Below are positions 32,730 through 43,600 of a stretch of DNA of 64,000 nt, piece by piece. This stretch comes from Sequoia sempervirens (Eukaryota > Streptophyta > Pinopsida > Cupressales > Cupressaceae). The position numbers and the translations under genes are program-made. The notes under the pieces were generated by a model. That model was not told the origin of the DNA. It was given only the letters and a program-made list of their open reading frames with translations, and did no database searches. Each line of letters begins with the position of its first letter. The stretch's first letter is position 1. The DNA lies in NCBI GenBank assembly GCA_007258455.2, contig VDFB02270651.1, positions 695,934,197-695,998,196 of the forward strand. The letters run 5' to 3'.

Positions 32730-34767
32730 AAGGTTAATGAAAAGTGAGTCCCTCACTTTGTTGGGGCTAAAGGAAAACCAATATGGTCTACCTCAGCTTG
32801 AGAAATCTAGGAAGAATCTTTCACTGGTCTGTCTTTCCACTTCACAAGATATTCTTGTACTATCTTCCACGCATCTTCTTCCCATCTCTGACATCCAAAA
32901 TATCTTCTATCTCATCTGGTTGTTGTTTAGGAAATTGTTTCTCCAATCTTGCTTTACTGTCTTCACTGAATTCTACTTCATGGTACCAATGTAGATCTGC
33001 AATGTTGAATATAGGTGATATACCCATGCCATCCTGTAACTCTACTTCATATGCATTTCCTGAATCAAATTTCTTCAAAATCTTATAGGGTCCAAACTTC
33101 CTCATCTTAAGCTTATTGTATGTGCCAACTGGAAATCTTTCCTTCCTCAAATACACCATCACTTCATCTCCAACTTCAAACTCCTTGTGTCTCCTCTTTT
33201 CATCTGCTTGCTCCTTATACTTTAGGTTCATATCTTCGAATTGTTGTTTTACTTGAGTATGCATTTTCTTCATATGTTCTACAAATTCCTCTTCTTTTGT
33301 ACTCTTTTTTATCTTCCTTACTGATGTCTCGCAACTTTGATATACCTCTAGGATGAACTCTAATAACAATCTCAAAAGGTGTCTTTCTGGTACTCCTATT
33401 CATTGAATTATTGTAAGAAAACTCTTCTTGTGCAAGGACTAAATCCCAACTTCCAGTCTTCTCTCCAACCAAACATCTCAGCAAACTCCCTAAACTCTTG
33501 TTTACTACCCCTGTCTATCCATCAGTCTATGGGTGAAAAGTAGAATTGAACTTTAAATCTATCTTTAACTTCTTCCAAAGTGTCTTCCAAAAATAACCAA
33601 CAAATTTTGCATCCTTGTCTGAAACAATACTCCTAGGTAATCCATGCAATCTGACCACTTCCTTGAAAAACAAGTCTGCTACATGTACTGCATCTGATGT
33701 CTTCTTACAAGATATGAAATGTGTCATTTTAGAAAATCTATCCACCACCACAAATATAGAATCATTAGGGTATGCGCAAGATCATGATGGGCCAAAAAGT
33801 GGCAATATTATGGGTATGTGTAGGGTATGTGGCTGACAACTTTTTTTTTACTCAAAATTGATGAAATGAAAAGGATTTTTAAAGGAGATTCCCATCTTTT
33901 CACCAATATAAATTATGCTTTACTTTGAATTTAATAAATAATTATTATTCATTTTCTATTTGAATTACAACTAAAGTCCTAATTGATAGGTTGATTGAAA
34001 AATGTCTATAGCTTTCAAATGTTATCACATTTTTTGAATCCAAAACATGCATCACATTCTATGTTTCACATACTATAGGATTAAAATAAATAAAATTGAA
34101 TTTCATTAAGTTTTGACCAAGTTAAGGTGGTTAGACATATGAGTTTTTATATTTTTTAAAAGTTGTAATAAAAAATTCATAATTAATTATTTACTTGGAA
34201 AAAAATTACAGAAAAATATGTATCACATTGGGACATTAGTCATCTAATTATATATAAAATATTATAAAAAAATATTATCATTTTATTGTGGTTAGGGTGG
34301 TCAGACAGACACCTACTTCTTATTTTTTCCCTAAAATTTAAGTACTACTACATTGAAATTTTGAATTTTCACCAAATAGATTATTTTTTTAAAATAAACT
34401 TATTAGTTTAGAAACTACATTCAGTTTTCTACAAATTCTATTCTTACATATTTTTGAAATAATATAGATAACTTATTCAAATTTTTATGTCAAGTTTCCT
34501 AACTCTGATTTTTCTAATTTTTTTGCCACTTAAGGGCTTGTTTTTTCCATGATGATCCTTCACATACCTATTACCTCTCTATTTCTTTGGAAAACCAAGT
34601 ATGAAATCCATGCTAATATCCTCCAAAGGTATCTCTAGAACTATCAAAGGTTTATACAATCCAACATTCTGACTATTCCCTTTTGCAACTTGACAAACTC
34701 TGCAACTTTGCACAAATTTCCTTACATCCTTATGATTTTGTGGCCAAAAGTAATTCTCACTTACCAA
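32730..34767 (-). pseudogene. Gypsy integrase with chromodomain-like tail, interrupted
   Basis: The zinc-binding N-terminus (FWPQNHKDVRKFVQSCRVCQ, 34640-34750) leads into the catalytic core. There the reading is interrupted by the 802 bp DNA element at 33768-34569. It resumes with [15 protein letters not shown] and [18 protein letters not shown] (33600-33750). The C-terminal part (32860-33375) has [15 protein letters not shown] and [12 protein letters not shown]. After a frame change near 32860, EYLVKWKDRPVKDSS and ISQAEVDHIGFPLAP resemble the end of a plant chromodomain, hence 'chromovirus-like'. Clade not assigned. Confidence 0.82.
33768..34569 (-). mobile_element. Copy A of an 800 bp DNA element with 4 bp target duplication
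   Basis: At 802 bp, this copy is inverted relative to copies B and C. The ends read GGGTATGCGCAAGATCATGA on the left and, reverse-complemented, AGGTATGTGAAGGATCATCA on the right. ATTA flanks it exactly (33764-33767 and 34570-34573). It lies within the gypsy integrase core, and the flanking reading frame resumes in register on the two sides of insert plus one duplication. There is no internal reading frame. Confidence 0.9.
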
Positions 34768-34949
34768 TGCTACTTTGTTATATCAACTCCAAAGTGTCCT
34801 GACAATCCTCCACTATATTTTTCTTTCACCAAGCTATCCCTCATTGAACTCTAGGGTATACATAACTGATTCCCTCTAAACAACATATCCTCTTAAATGA
34901 AATAATCCAACCACTAACTCCTATCCTCCAAAACTAGTTCTTTACAAGC

Positions 34950-36576
34950 TCTCCAAGGTTCTACAAAATATGGGTCTTCCTCATACAAGTTCCTCAATTC
35001 ATCAAAGCCTAATACCTCCACTCTCATCTCTGCCAGTAAATTCCTTCTCCTACTCAAAGCATCAAAAACTCTATTTGACTTTCCAATCCTATGTTACAAA
35101 AAAAAATAATAACTCTACAAGAATTCTACCCATCTCATATGTCTCTGATTCAACTTACCTTAACTGTTCAAACATTGCAATTCCTGATGATCAGTATACA
35201 ACACAAACTCCTTAGGAAACAAGTAATGTCTCCACTTCTTCAAGGCTTGAACTATGTCATAAAAATCTTGGTCATACACTTAATACCTTCTCCTAGCATC
35301 ATTCAATTTCTAACTAAAATAAGCTACCGATCTCTCTTTTTGACTCAAATACTGCTCCAATTGCATTTCCACTTGCATCATAGTCTACCTGAAATACCTT
35401 ATTAAAATCTAGTAAATCCATCATAGGTTGCTCCGTCACCTTCTATTTTGAACAATTCAAAACTATGGTTTGCTCCAGATGTCCACCTAAAATCCTTCTT
35501 ATCTCCTCTCATCATTTATATCATAGGATTGCAAATAGATTTGATATTCCTAATGAACTTTTGGTAGAAACTAGTCAATCCATGAAATGATCTTACCTCT
35601 CCAATGCTTTCCGGTGTATGCCATTCAACAATTTCTCTCACCTTCTTAGGATCCATCTTCAATCCATCCAAAGATATCACAATTCCTAGATATACCAATT
35701 CTTCCTTCATGAAACTACACTTCTTAATTTTTATCAATAATTTCTCTTCTTTCAACCTTTACAAAACTTGCCTTATGTGCAAATTTTTTTCTTCTTCAGT
35801 CTTACTAAAAATCAAGATGTCATCCAAGTAAAAAATCACAAACTTACCCAATAATTTCTTCAATACCTCATTCATTAGTCTCATGAAAGTACTCAGTGCA
35901 TTTGTTAGTCCAAAAGGCATCACCAACCACTCATACAATCCTTCATTTGTCTTGAATGTTGTCTTCCACTCATCCCCTTCTCTGATTATGATCTAATGAT
36001 ATCCACTCTTCAAATATATCTTTGTAAAGTATTTAGCTCCATTCAAACAATCCTTAATGTCATCCATCTGGGGCAAAGGAAATCTATACTTCACCATGAT
36101 TTTTTTATGGCTCTAGAGTCTATACACATCCTTCATTCTCCATCCTTCTTAGGTGCTAGCATAATAGGTACTACACAAGGACTTAAGCTTTCTCTGATCA
36201 AATCCTTCCTCAACAACTCTTGCACTTGTCTATTCAACTCTTCATTCATTGTCGGTGTCATCCAGTGTGTTGCTTTATTAGGAAAACTAGCTCTAGAAAT
36301 TTGATCCATGCAATGAATAATACTCCTCATAGGTGGTAATCCATCAGGTACATTATCTAAAATGATATCTTCATTTGTTTTCAGCAACTCCTTTATCTCC
36401 TCTAATTGTTCTTCTACATGCTTCAAGTCTTCAACCTTCTTAGGAACCAAGGAATAACACATGTTCTCATGTCTTAGTCCATCCAGAAATGTCCTTCCAT
36501 CAACTAAATAAACCCTAGCATTTGTACAAACCTCAACTTTAGGAACATCCTCCAATGGCAACAAAGTCTGCTTCAT
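34950..36576 (-). pseudogene. Gypsy reverse transcriptase-RNase H remnant
   Basis: The fragments show ATHWMTPTMNEELNRQ and IRESLSPCVVPIMLAPKKDG (reverse transcriptase start, 36133-36250). The catalytic YLDD follows at 35819-35830 within [13 protein letters not shown], then CSFMKEELVYLGIVIS, PESIGEVRSFHGLTSFYQKF and RNase H blocks DYDASGNAIGAV and YTDHQELQCL near 35190-35390. Order and spacing fit a Ty3/gypsy polyprotein. Stops occur in every segment, so the enzyme is dead. Confidence 0.85.
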
Positions 36577-36636
36577 CCCATTAGCAATAATGGTATATGT
36601 ATTCTTCTTTCCATCATTAATAGTGTGTCTATCATA

Positions 36637-36888
36637 CTACCAAGGCCTTCCCAACAAAACATGGCATACATCCATAGGCATGATATCACACAAAACTTCA
36701 TCAAGATAATTTCCTATCTTCAATTTCACCAAATATTGTTCACTTACCAGTACCTTATGCTCATCTTGAATCCATGCTATTTGATAGGGCTCAGGGCGTT
36801 TCAATATTTCTAGCTTCAATTTGGTCACCATTTTTTTAGAAACCAGGTTCTCTAAGCTTCCACTATCAATAATCACTTTGCAACATTT
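36637..36888 (-). pseudogene. Gypsy aspartic protease remnant
   Basis: A 79-codon frame begins at the catalytic region IIDSGSLENLVSKKMV (Asp-Ser-Gly triad) and ends in CDIMPMDVCHVLLGRPW, the flap and C-terminal signature of plant gypsy proteases. The upstream part of the same protein is cut off by the 801 bp DNA element at 36893-37693, which sits a few codons before the active site. Confidence 0.85.
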
Positions 36889-36892
36889 ACCA

Positions 36893-37693
36893 GGGTATGT
36901 GTAGGATCATCATGGAAAAAACAGGCCCTTAAGTGGCAAAAAATTTAGAAAAATCAAAGTTAGGCAACTTGACATAAAAATATGAATAAGTTATCTATAT
37001 TATTTCAAAAATATATAAAAATAGAATCTGTAGCAAATTGAATGTAGTTTTTAAACTACTAGGTTTATTTCAAAAAAAAAAATCTATTCAAATGGTGAAA
37101 ATTTGAAATTTCAATGTAGTAGTTCTTAAATTTCAAGGAAAAAATAAGAAGTAGGTGTCTATCTGACCACCCTAACCACAATAAAATGATAATATTTTTT
37201 AAAATATTTTATACATAAGTAGAGGACTCATTTATGGATGTGATGCATATTTTTTTGTAATTTTTTTCCAAGTAAATAATTAATTATGAATTTTTATTAC
37301 AACTTTTAAAAAATATAAAACTTGTATGCCTGACCACCTTAACTTGGTCAAAACTTTATGAAATTCAATTTTTCTTTTTTTAATCCTATAGTATGTGACA
37401 TAGAATGTGATGCATGTTTTGGATTCCAAAAATGTGATACCGTTTGAAAGCTATATATGTTTTTCAATCAACCTATCAATCAGGACTTTCGTCGTAATTC
37501 AAATAGAAAATGAATAATAATTATTTATTAAATTCAAAGTAAAGCATAATTTATATTGGAAAAAATCTGAGAATCTCCTTTAAAAACCCTTTTCATTTCA
37601 TTAATTTTGGGTTAAAAAAAGTTGTTAGCCACATACCCTACAAATACCCATCATATCGCCACTTTTTGGCCCATCATGATCCTGTATATACCC
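36893..37693 (+). mobile_element. Copy B of the 800 bp DNA element
   Basis: At 801 bp, it starts GGGTATGTGTAGGATCATCA and ends, reverse-complemented, GGGTATATACAGGATCATGA. ACCA flanks it exactly (36889-36892 and 37694-37697). It is aligned end to end with copy C and with the reverse complement of copy A. It is inserted just upstream of the gypsy protease active site. Non-coding and AT-rich. Confidence 0.9.
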
Positions 37694-37849
37694 ACCACCT
37701 ACCTTGCATAATTTGGTTTGGACCAAATTATTTCTTTGCAATGGTTCCTACTCCATCTCACTTTGAAACAATACTCTTTTTTTCACCAACACTTCTCCTT
37801 ATTCCAGTTTATTAGATGATCCACTATGATCTTCCTTAGTAAAGGTTGT

Positions 37850-38918
37850 TCTTCTATTGTTCTCTATCTTTCTACTTGTCTCTCCCTGATTGTATTCAAA
37901 TGCCCTATGTCCTCCTCCACACTTCAAAAAAGTTCCCTTGGATACTCTTTTCCCATGTCTTCTATCATCTTTTCTATAACCCTCATTCCAATAACCACCA
38001 TATCCTCCCCTCTAGTAAGAATTTCCATCATCTCTACAGTATGAGTTATCATTCTTATTGACTTCCTTATCTTTATTCTAATTTGCAAAAGATCCTCTTC
38101 CTCCTCTAGTAAAAGTTTTTCCTCTTTGAAATCTTCCACCTCTTCCTCTCTGTCTCTTTTCATGTCTTTTATTCAACTTCTCTTCTGTTTTTAGGGCACA
38201 TTAATATGCCTCTTCCACACTATGCAACTTGATCAAGTTGATCTCATCTTGTATAGATAACCTCAGGCCATTCACATATCTGACTACTTGCTCAATCTCA
38301 TCCTCTAAATGTCTAGATCTAGTATTCAACATGTAGAACTCTTCAGTATAATTTTTCACGCTTGACTCCTGCTTCAGATTCTGCAACTTCTAGAACAAAC
38401 TGATCTAATAGTCTATAGGCATAAAATTTGTCTTTAACTTATTCACCATTTGATCCCATGATTTGATCTTCTCCTTTCCTCTTCTTCGCCTATCTATCTA
38501 CAAATGTTCCCACCAAAGGGATGCATGTGCTTTCAACTTTGTACAAGAAAATTTCACCTTCTTTTCCTTAGTGGTACATTCAAAATCAAAATACTTCTGC
38601 ATCTCCATTATCCAATCAAGCAATTCATCTAAATCCAACTTACCACTATAATCTGGTGGATTGAAATGGGGTTTAGTATTCACTCTGGTTAGGGCTCTTA
38701 TGAACCTCTCTTCTCCCTAATCCAGGCCAGGTTGATTTTTTATTTCTTTCTTCTAGTACTTCTACCTCTTCATCACTCACATCATCAACTAGTCGACCTC
38801 TCCTTTGGGCCATTTTAACTGCTTCTAATCTAGCATCAATTCCTCTCAACATTTCCATCATAGTTGGTTCTGCATTTCCATGTTCTCTATTTCCTCTTCC
38901 ATTTCTTCTGACCGCCAT
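37850..38918 (-). pseudogene. Gypsy gag remnant
   Basis: It starts at an ATG at 38918 with a basic N-terminus (MAVRRNGRGNREHGNAEP). The Retrotrans_gag core shows FNPPDYSGKLDLDELLDWI, KFSCTKLKAHASLWWEHL and, after a frame break, VVRYVNGLRLSIQDEI. An Arg/Gly-rich stretch follows near 38000-38160 in another frame. Then comes a damaged zinc knuckle, KCGGGHRAFEYNQG (37880-37925), whose first and last cysteines are missing or replaced. It would have packaged the element's RNA. Stops and frame changes make it non-functional. Confidence 0.8.
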
Positions 38919-39045
38919 CTTTACAAAAGTCCTCTATAGCTTCAAGTCAGATCCTTAATCCACCACCCCAAAACAAATTTTCAACAAGACTCTACGAATT
39001 TTGATGATCTCTCATAGAATGAATCTCACTTTGATACCAATCTCA

Positions 39046-39845
39046 TGTAGCCATAATAGGAGAGTCCTCAAAGAGAACAATATGGACCATGCAGCAAGAG
39101 TCTCACAATAGAAGCAACATAGAATATGGAGGAAAATGCATATTCAAACATTCTTATTATCAGATATTTCAATTACAATTGACCGACAACATTTGAGCTT
39201 ATAGATTCAGCTCACAGGCCTGATACAACATGCTCAAAATACAATATTCCTATATGCTCAACATGAGTGAAAATATTACACATCAAATCTATATTATTCT
39301 ACTTAATCAAATTCTACTCTCCTAATGATCATTAGAATGATTTATATCATATCCACAAATCTAGAATCTTTTGCATTAGAAAAAAATCATTACAATATCT
39401 GATGAAGGAAAATGTAACACATTCATGAAGTAGGTCGGCCTCAAATTTGAATTTCTCCTTAGTAGGTGTATAGGATGAAGTTTGGACCAATAATTAAGGT
39501 TGGGGACACTCCATGGAACAATTCAAAACACACCGTGAGGATCTACAAGTTACGGGAAAGATTCACAAGAGATCAAACTAGTCGTTAGCCTTGAAACTTA
39601 TTCCTGTGTCGGTTAAAGAAACTGTCACATAATCCGAGAGCGATATCTTGCTGGAAAAATATCCAATCATGCTCAAATCTTGGAATAAGGAAAATGAGCA
39701 TGTCCATGATGAAAATATGGATCCACTAGGTCTGGTGAGCAAATATTATGAATTTTCCAACTTGAACTAAACAAGAACAAAAAATGGAATGAAAATATTT
39801 TTGGTTGATATAAGATTGCCAAGAACCAAGGATGCTCCTGCATCA
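39046..39845 (-). repeat. 5' LTR of the nested gypsy element
   Basis: This is the partner of 31914-32722. The primer-binding site lies immediately to its left on the plus strand (about 39029-39043). It ends exactly at the CTCGA target copy. Confidence 0.9.
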
Positions 39846-40162
39846 CTCGAGATTCTTCATCTGACTTCCAGGTGTACTCTGATTGAACCTTGTTCTCTTC
39901 TATTTTACATGAATTCATTCATAGTTCATTGTTTGCATATCACATTGTGTTTTCAAACATTGCATTCATCTTAGGTTTTGCATTCATAATTGCTCAATTT
40001 CATTATTTATTTGCATTCATATCATTTCTTGTAGTCCTAATTACATCACACATTTCTGAATTTGAATGAACCAACTAGATTCTTTGGCCCTTTCTTTCTC
40101 CTTTTAGGTTAAAAACCCTAGAAGTGCTAGAAAGACCTAGAGAGCCAAAAATATACAGTTCA

Positions 40163-40656
40163 TTTTGGTGAACCTGCATTTTGAACATATTAGCTTTCTG
40201 ATTTCAATTGCATCTTGCATCTTGGACTTCATTTGCATCAACATTCAATTAGGGTATTGTTTTGTTTTTGCATCCTAGGGTTTCTTAACTTGCATTAGTG
40301 AAAGACTCATTTATATTTCATTTTTGCATTGCATTTCATTAAAAAAACTAAAACTCTGTATCTGCATCTTTCATTAGCATATGAAAAACATTTAAATTAC
40401 ATTAAATTTTCTGAAAAACATAATAAAATCTCATACTGGGACTCATTTTCCACCCTTGGTGAATTAGTCCACCTGCACATTTCATTATGCATTTTCAAAT
40501 ATTTTCTGGGTATTTCCTTTATTACAATCTTCTATAGTTTCTTTCTATTTTTCTTTCTAGATTCTCTATTTGCTGCTATTTCTTGCATCTTAGTTTCCTT
40601 ACATCATGGAATTTTCTTTCAATAAATTTTGAAATTCATTAAAATTCTTAGTAGAC
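40163..40656 (+). other. Leader of the family P element with primer-binding motif
   Basis: TGGTGAACC (40166-40174) begins three T residues after the LTR end and is shared with two other copies at the same spacing. A palindrome of the family P type lies at 40438-40470. No coding sequence was found before the ATG at 40657. Confidence 0.6.
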
Positions 40657-41600
40657 ATGTCCAATTGTACCTTTGGCTGTGATACTAATGACCTTGAGCT
40701 TCCTCATGCTCCTTCAACTCCTCATGATTTCCTCCTTGTGATGTTGAAATCATTGGAGAAGATAATGCTAGCATGAAAAAATTCTTAAATGATTGTCTTG
40801 ATAACCTTGAAGCCAATGCAACCTTTTATCCATCCATGAAACCACCAAATCTCCCTACTATTGTATCTCCTAATCACTTTGGCTAGCTTCATCTTGAAAC
40901 TCAAGAGGGACCTAAGATTCCTCCATCAAGTGGACCAAGTTCCTCCTGACAAACACATTCTCAACCATTCTATGATCATAAAGTTACAAAAACTCCCATC
41001 AACCTTAAACAAACATATGGCAAAGGCTTTACTATCCTAAGCAAACAAGGTTGCGACATAACACATGAGCATGATATTCGTCAACTTCTAGAATAAAAAC
41101 CACAAGAAGAAAACACAACAGGACTAGGCTATCAAGATCCTCCTCATGTTGACAAGCCTCCTTTTGAATATTGGAGACTTTGATATGATGGCATAGTGAT
41201 CTATGATTCTCCTCCTGACTTAAACATTCTCCTTCCATGAGAGGAACCATTAAATGATTCTAATAACAAGGATGCTAGGATCCCCATGGGTCCTCCCCAT
41301 CCTTCCCTTCATGAACAAGGAGAATATAGTAAACGAAAACAACCTTACAAATTGAAAAAGCTCAAGTTTCCTACTCATCCACCACCTGAATGTGAAAGGA
41401 GACTTCAATTACTTTTAAACAAAGGTCTTATACTCTTACCACCTTCAAATAGGTTGGTCATTCATCCTAAAGATTCTAACATACTATACTGCAAATATCA
41501 CTATGTTTTGGGACATCGAACTGAAGAATGTCAGACATTGAATGAGATACTAGACAAGTATCACTTCACTAATATCGACTGCTCTCCTATCATCCCTTAA
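40657..41600 (+). pseudogene. Gag-like remnant of the family P element
   Basis: An ATG at 40657 opens MSNCTFGCDTNDLELPHAPS. After frame breaks, a frame with few stops runs from about 40860 to 41600. Its last 104 codons are open and contain PPECERRLQLLLNKGLI and a knuckle-like CKYHYVLGHRTEECQTLNE, the pattern seen at the end of gag in several large plant Ty3/gypsy groups (Tat/Ogre/Athila-like). No protease, reverse transcriptase or integrase follows. It is probably the only protein trace of this element. Confidence 0.6.
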
Positions 41601-43600
41601 AACACCATTCCCTTCTCATGCCATAGTTGTTGGATCTTTCATTCTCACTATTGCATGATCCTTTCCATCATCAACCTTGGCTCATGCTTTTTTTTCCCTT
41701 TGTGGAAACAAGTAGTTGACAGCCTTTGTCCTTGTAATGCACTTGTCTTTGTCTCTTAACTATGTTATTTCCTTTTCAATTATATTACCTAAGACTAGGA
41801 AATTATCAATAACTTAGTTAATGGTTGACTTACATTTGCATTACTAGCTCATTCATTTTGTGTGTGTGTTGTGTTTCCCTCGTCATGTGCATTTGATATT
41901 CCCTCTCTTTGTACACTACTTCTATTCATACCTCTATTCTTCTCTATATTGTGCATTGGTCTTTTTCATTTTTCTTTTGTGTTTTCCTTTTGTGTTTTCC
42001 TTTTGGGGATGACACAAAGTGTTGAGACCACAACGTCTCTCCAATGTTGACCCAAAAGGTCCCTTTCTTTTTCACATTTTTTTTTTGTTTTCCTTTTGTG
42101 GATGACGCAAAGCATTGAAATGCCCTGTGTCTCTTCCATGTTGATCCAATTGGTCCCTTTTCCTTTAAATACTTTTCCCTTTTTCTTGTATTTTCCTTTT
42201 GGAGATGATGCAAGGCATCAAGATGGAAATATCTCCTTCTTGTTTACCCAAATTCTTTTTCTTTTTCTTTTCCTTTTCCTTTTCTTTTCACTTGTGCTTT
42301 CCTTTCAAGGATGATGCAAAGTGTTGAGACCACAATGTCTCTTCCATGTTGAATCAAAATGGATTTTGTTTTACTTTTTTTTTTTCTCTTTGCGTCATTC
42401 TTCCAGTTCTATGTGCTTTGGAGAATGATGACAGTTTCAAGCTCTTTCATAAAAATATTGTAGCAACAAACATACTGACCCCAAATCCATAGATCCCTTA
42501 TGTGTTTGGTGTGTTCTTTTCTGGGGGGAAACTCCCTTTTCTTTTGTTTCTTTTTCCTTTACATGACATAGCCTTACTCAGAAACATATGACTTGGCATA
42601 GGGGCTTTCCAAGTTGGCTCTCATGTCTTATTTTTCTTTTTGGATTTTATTTCCTTTGCTACTTTAAAGTAATTGCTCCTAGACCAGTGTGTAGCAATTC
42701 CTTTAAAGTGGGGGGCATACATTGGCATCATTTCATTTGCATTTTTGTTCTTAGTGCAGCTTTAGCACTTCATATGACGTGTTTGTCACTTTGTGGATGA
42801 CATTGGGTGTGATTTCCTTCATAAGTGTGATCTATCTTAGCATATTGCATTCCTCTTGGTGGTTTGATGCGACACACTGCATCTCCTAAGTTGTGAATCT
42901 TTTATTCTTTGATTGGTCCTCTCTTGGAGACATTAGACACAATGTTCCCTAAGTTATAGACCTTGCATGAACTCAACAAGACTCCTTTGAACATCCTTTT
43001 TACATTTTACACTTTCGTATTTTACATTTTTCCACCTTGCATGCTTGTGGTACCTCTTTCCTTTCATTCATGAGTTCTAAGCATACAAAGAGTTGCTTGA
43101 CTCATGAAGCACAAACCATCATTTTCCTTTGTGGTGCCTTGTTAAAGTTAGCAAGAGGTATAACTTTAGTATGGTTGAGCAGGAAGCCCAATTCATGGCA
43201 TGACTTTCCCCATAGCTACCTCTATGTTTGTGGGTGCATGCCAACTAGCATATGTACTTCACCTTTTTGGGTTTTCTCACCTGACAAACCACCATGAGTT
43301 CATTCACCCTAGAGTGAGTGTGCATTCTCTATTTTTTTTCAAACAATCAACCTAGATCTTATCCAACACTAGTTGGATGAATGATCGAAGCCTTCATTTC
43401 CTTCTCATCATCATTGTGTTCCTTTGTTCTTATGTTCAATTTTCCATGGGACCTTCATCTTATGGGATTGATCATCCCTCTTGATTGTTGCCATTCCATC
43501 TTGCTAATGTAAGTACATTGAAACCTCTCTCTCAATAGTCATGGCTACTTTAGTGTGAGTTTGAAGCAAGTTCATCCTCTCACTAAAGTGGGGGGCTTAA
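41601..43600 (+). other. Long non-coding 3' part of the family P element
   Basis: About 2 kb of T-rich DNA without pol domains. It contains the tandem repeat at 41985-42375 and a second polypurine-like run, AAAGTGGGGGGC (about 42705-42716), similar to the true tract before the right LTR. Such long non-coding interiors are known from large non-autonomous LTR elements. Confidence 0.55.
41985..42375. repeat. Four degenerate ~100 bp tandem units
   Basis: Units starting near 41991, 42085, 42189 and 42293 share TTTTCCTTTTG, GGATGACGCAAAG, TGAGACCACAATGTCTCT and CCATGTTGA-CCAA in that order. They are well diverged (roughly 70-80% by eye). No stable frame runs through them. Confidence 0.7.

Larger units (their letters stand above)
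31914..39845 (-). mobile_element. Chromovirus-like Ty3/gypsy element inserted in the family P LTR
   Basis: LTRs at 31914-32722 and 39046-39845 run TGATGCAGGAGC to GGCTACA on the minus strand. The target duplication is CTCCA (31909-31913) versus CTCGA (39846-39850), one mismatch; the uninterrupted site is visible in the right family P LTR near 44892-44897. The primer-binding site TGGTATCAAAGTGAG beside the right LTR matches initiator tRNA-Met with one change. Gag, protease, reverse transcriptase, RNase H and integrase follow in Ty3/gypsy order with many stops. Two 800 bp DNA elements interrupt it. No clear polypurine tract precedes the left LTR. Confidence 0.9.

Noticed and set aside
33768..34569. 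The 800 bp elements as introns or LTR pieces of the gypsy element
   Set aside because: They have inverted ends and target duplications, occur in both orientations, and a third copy lies outside the gypsy element.
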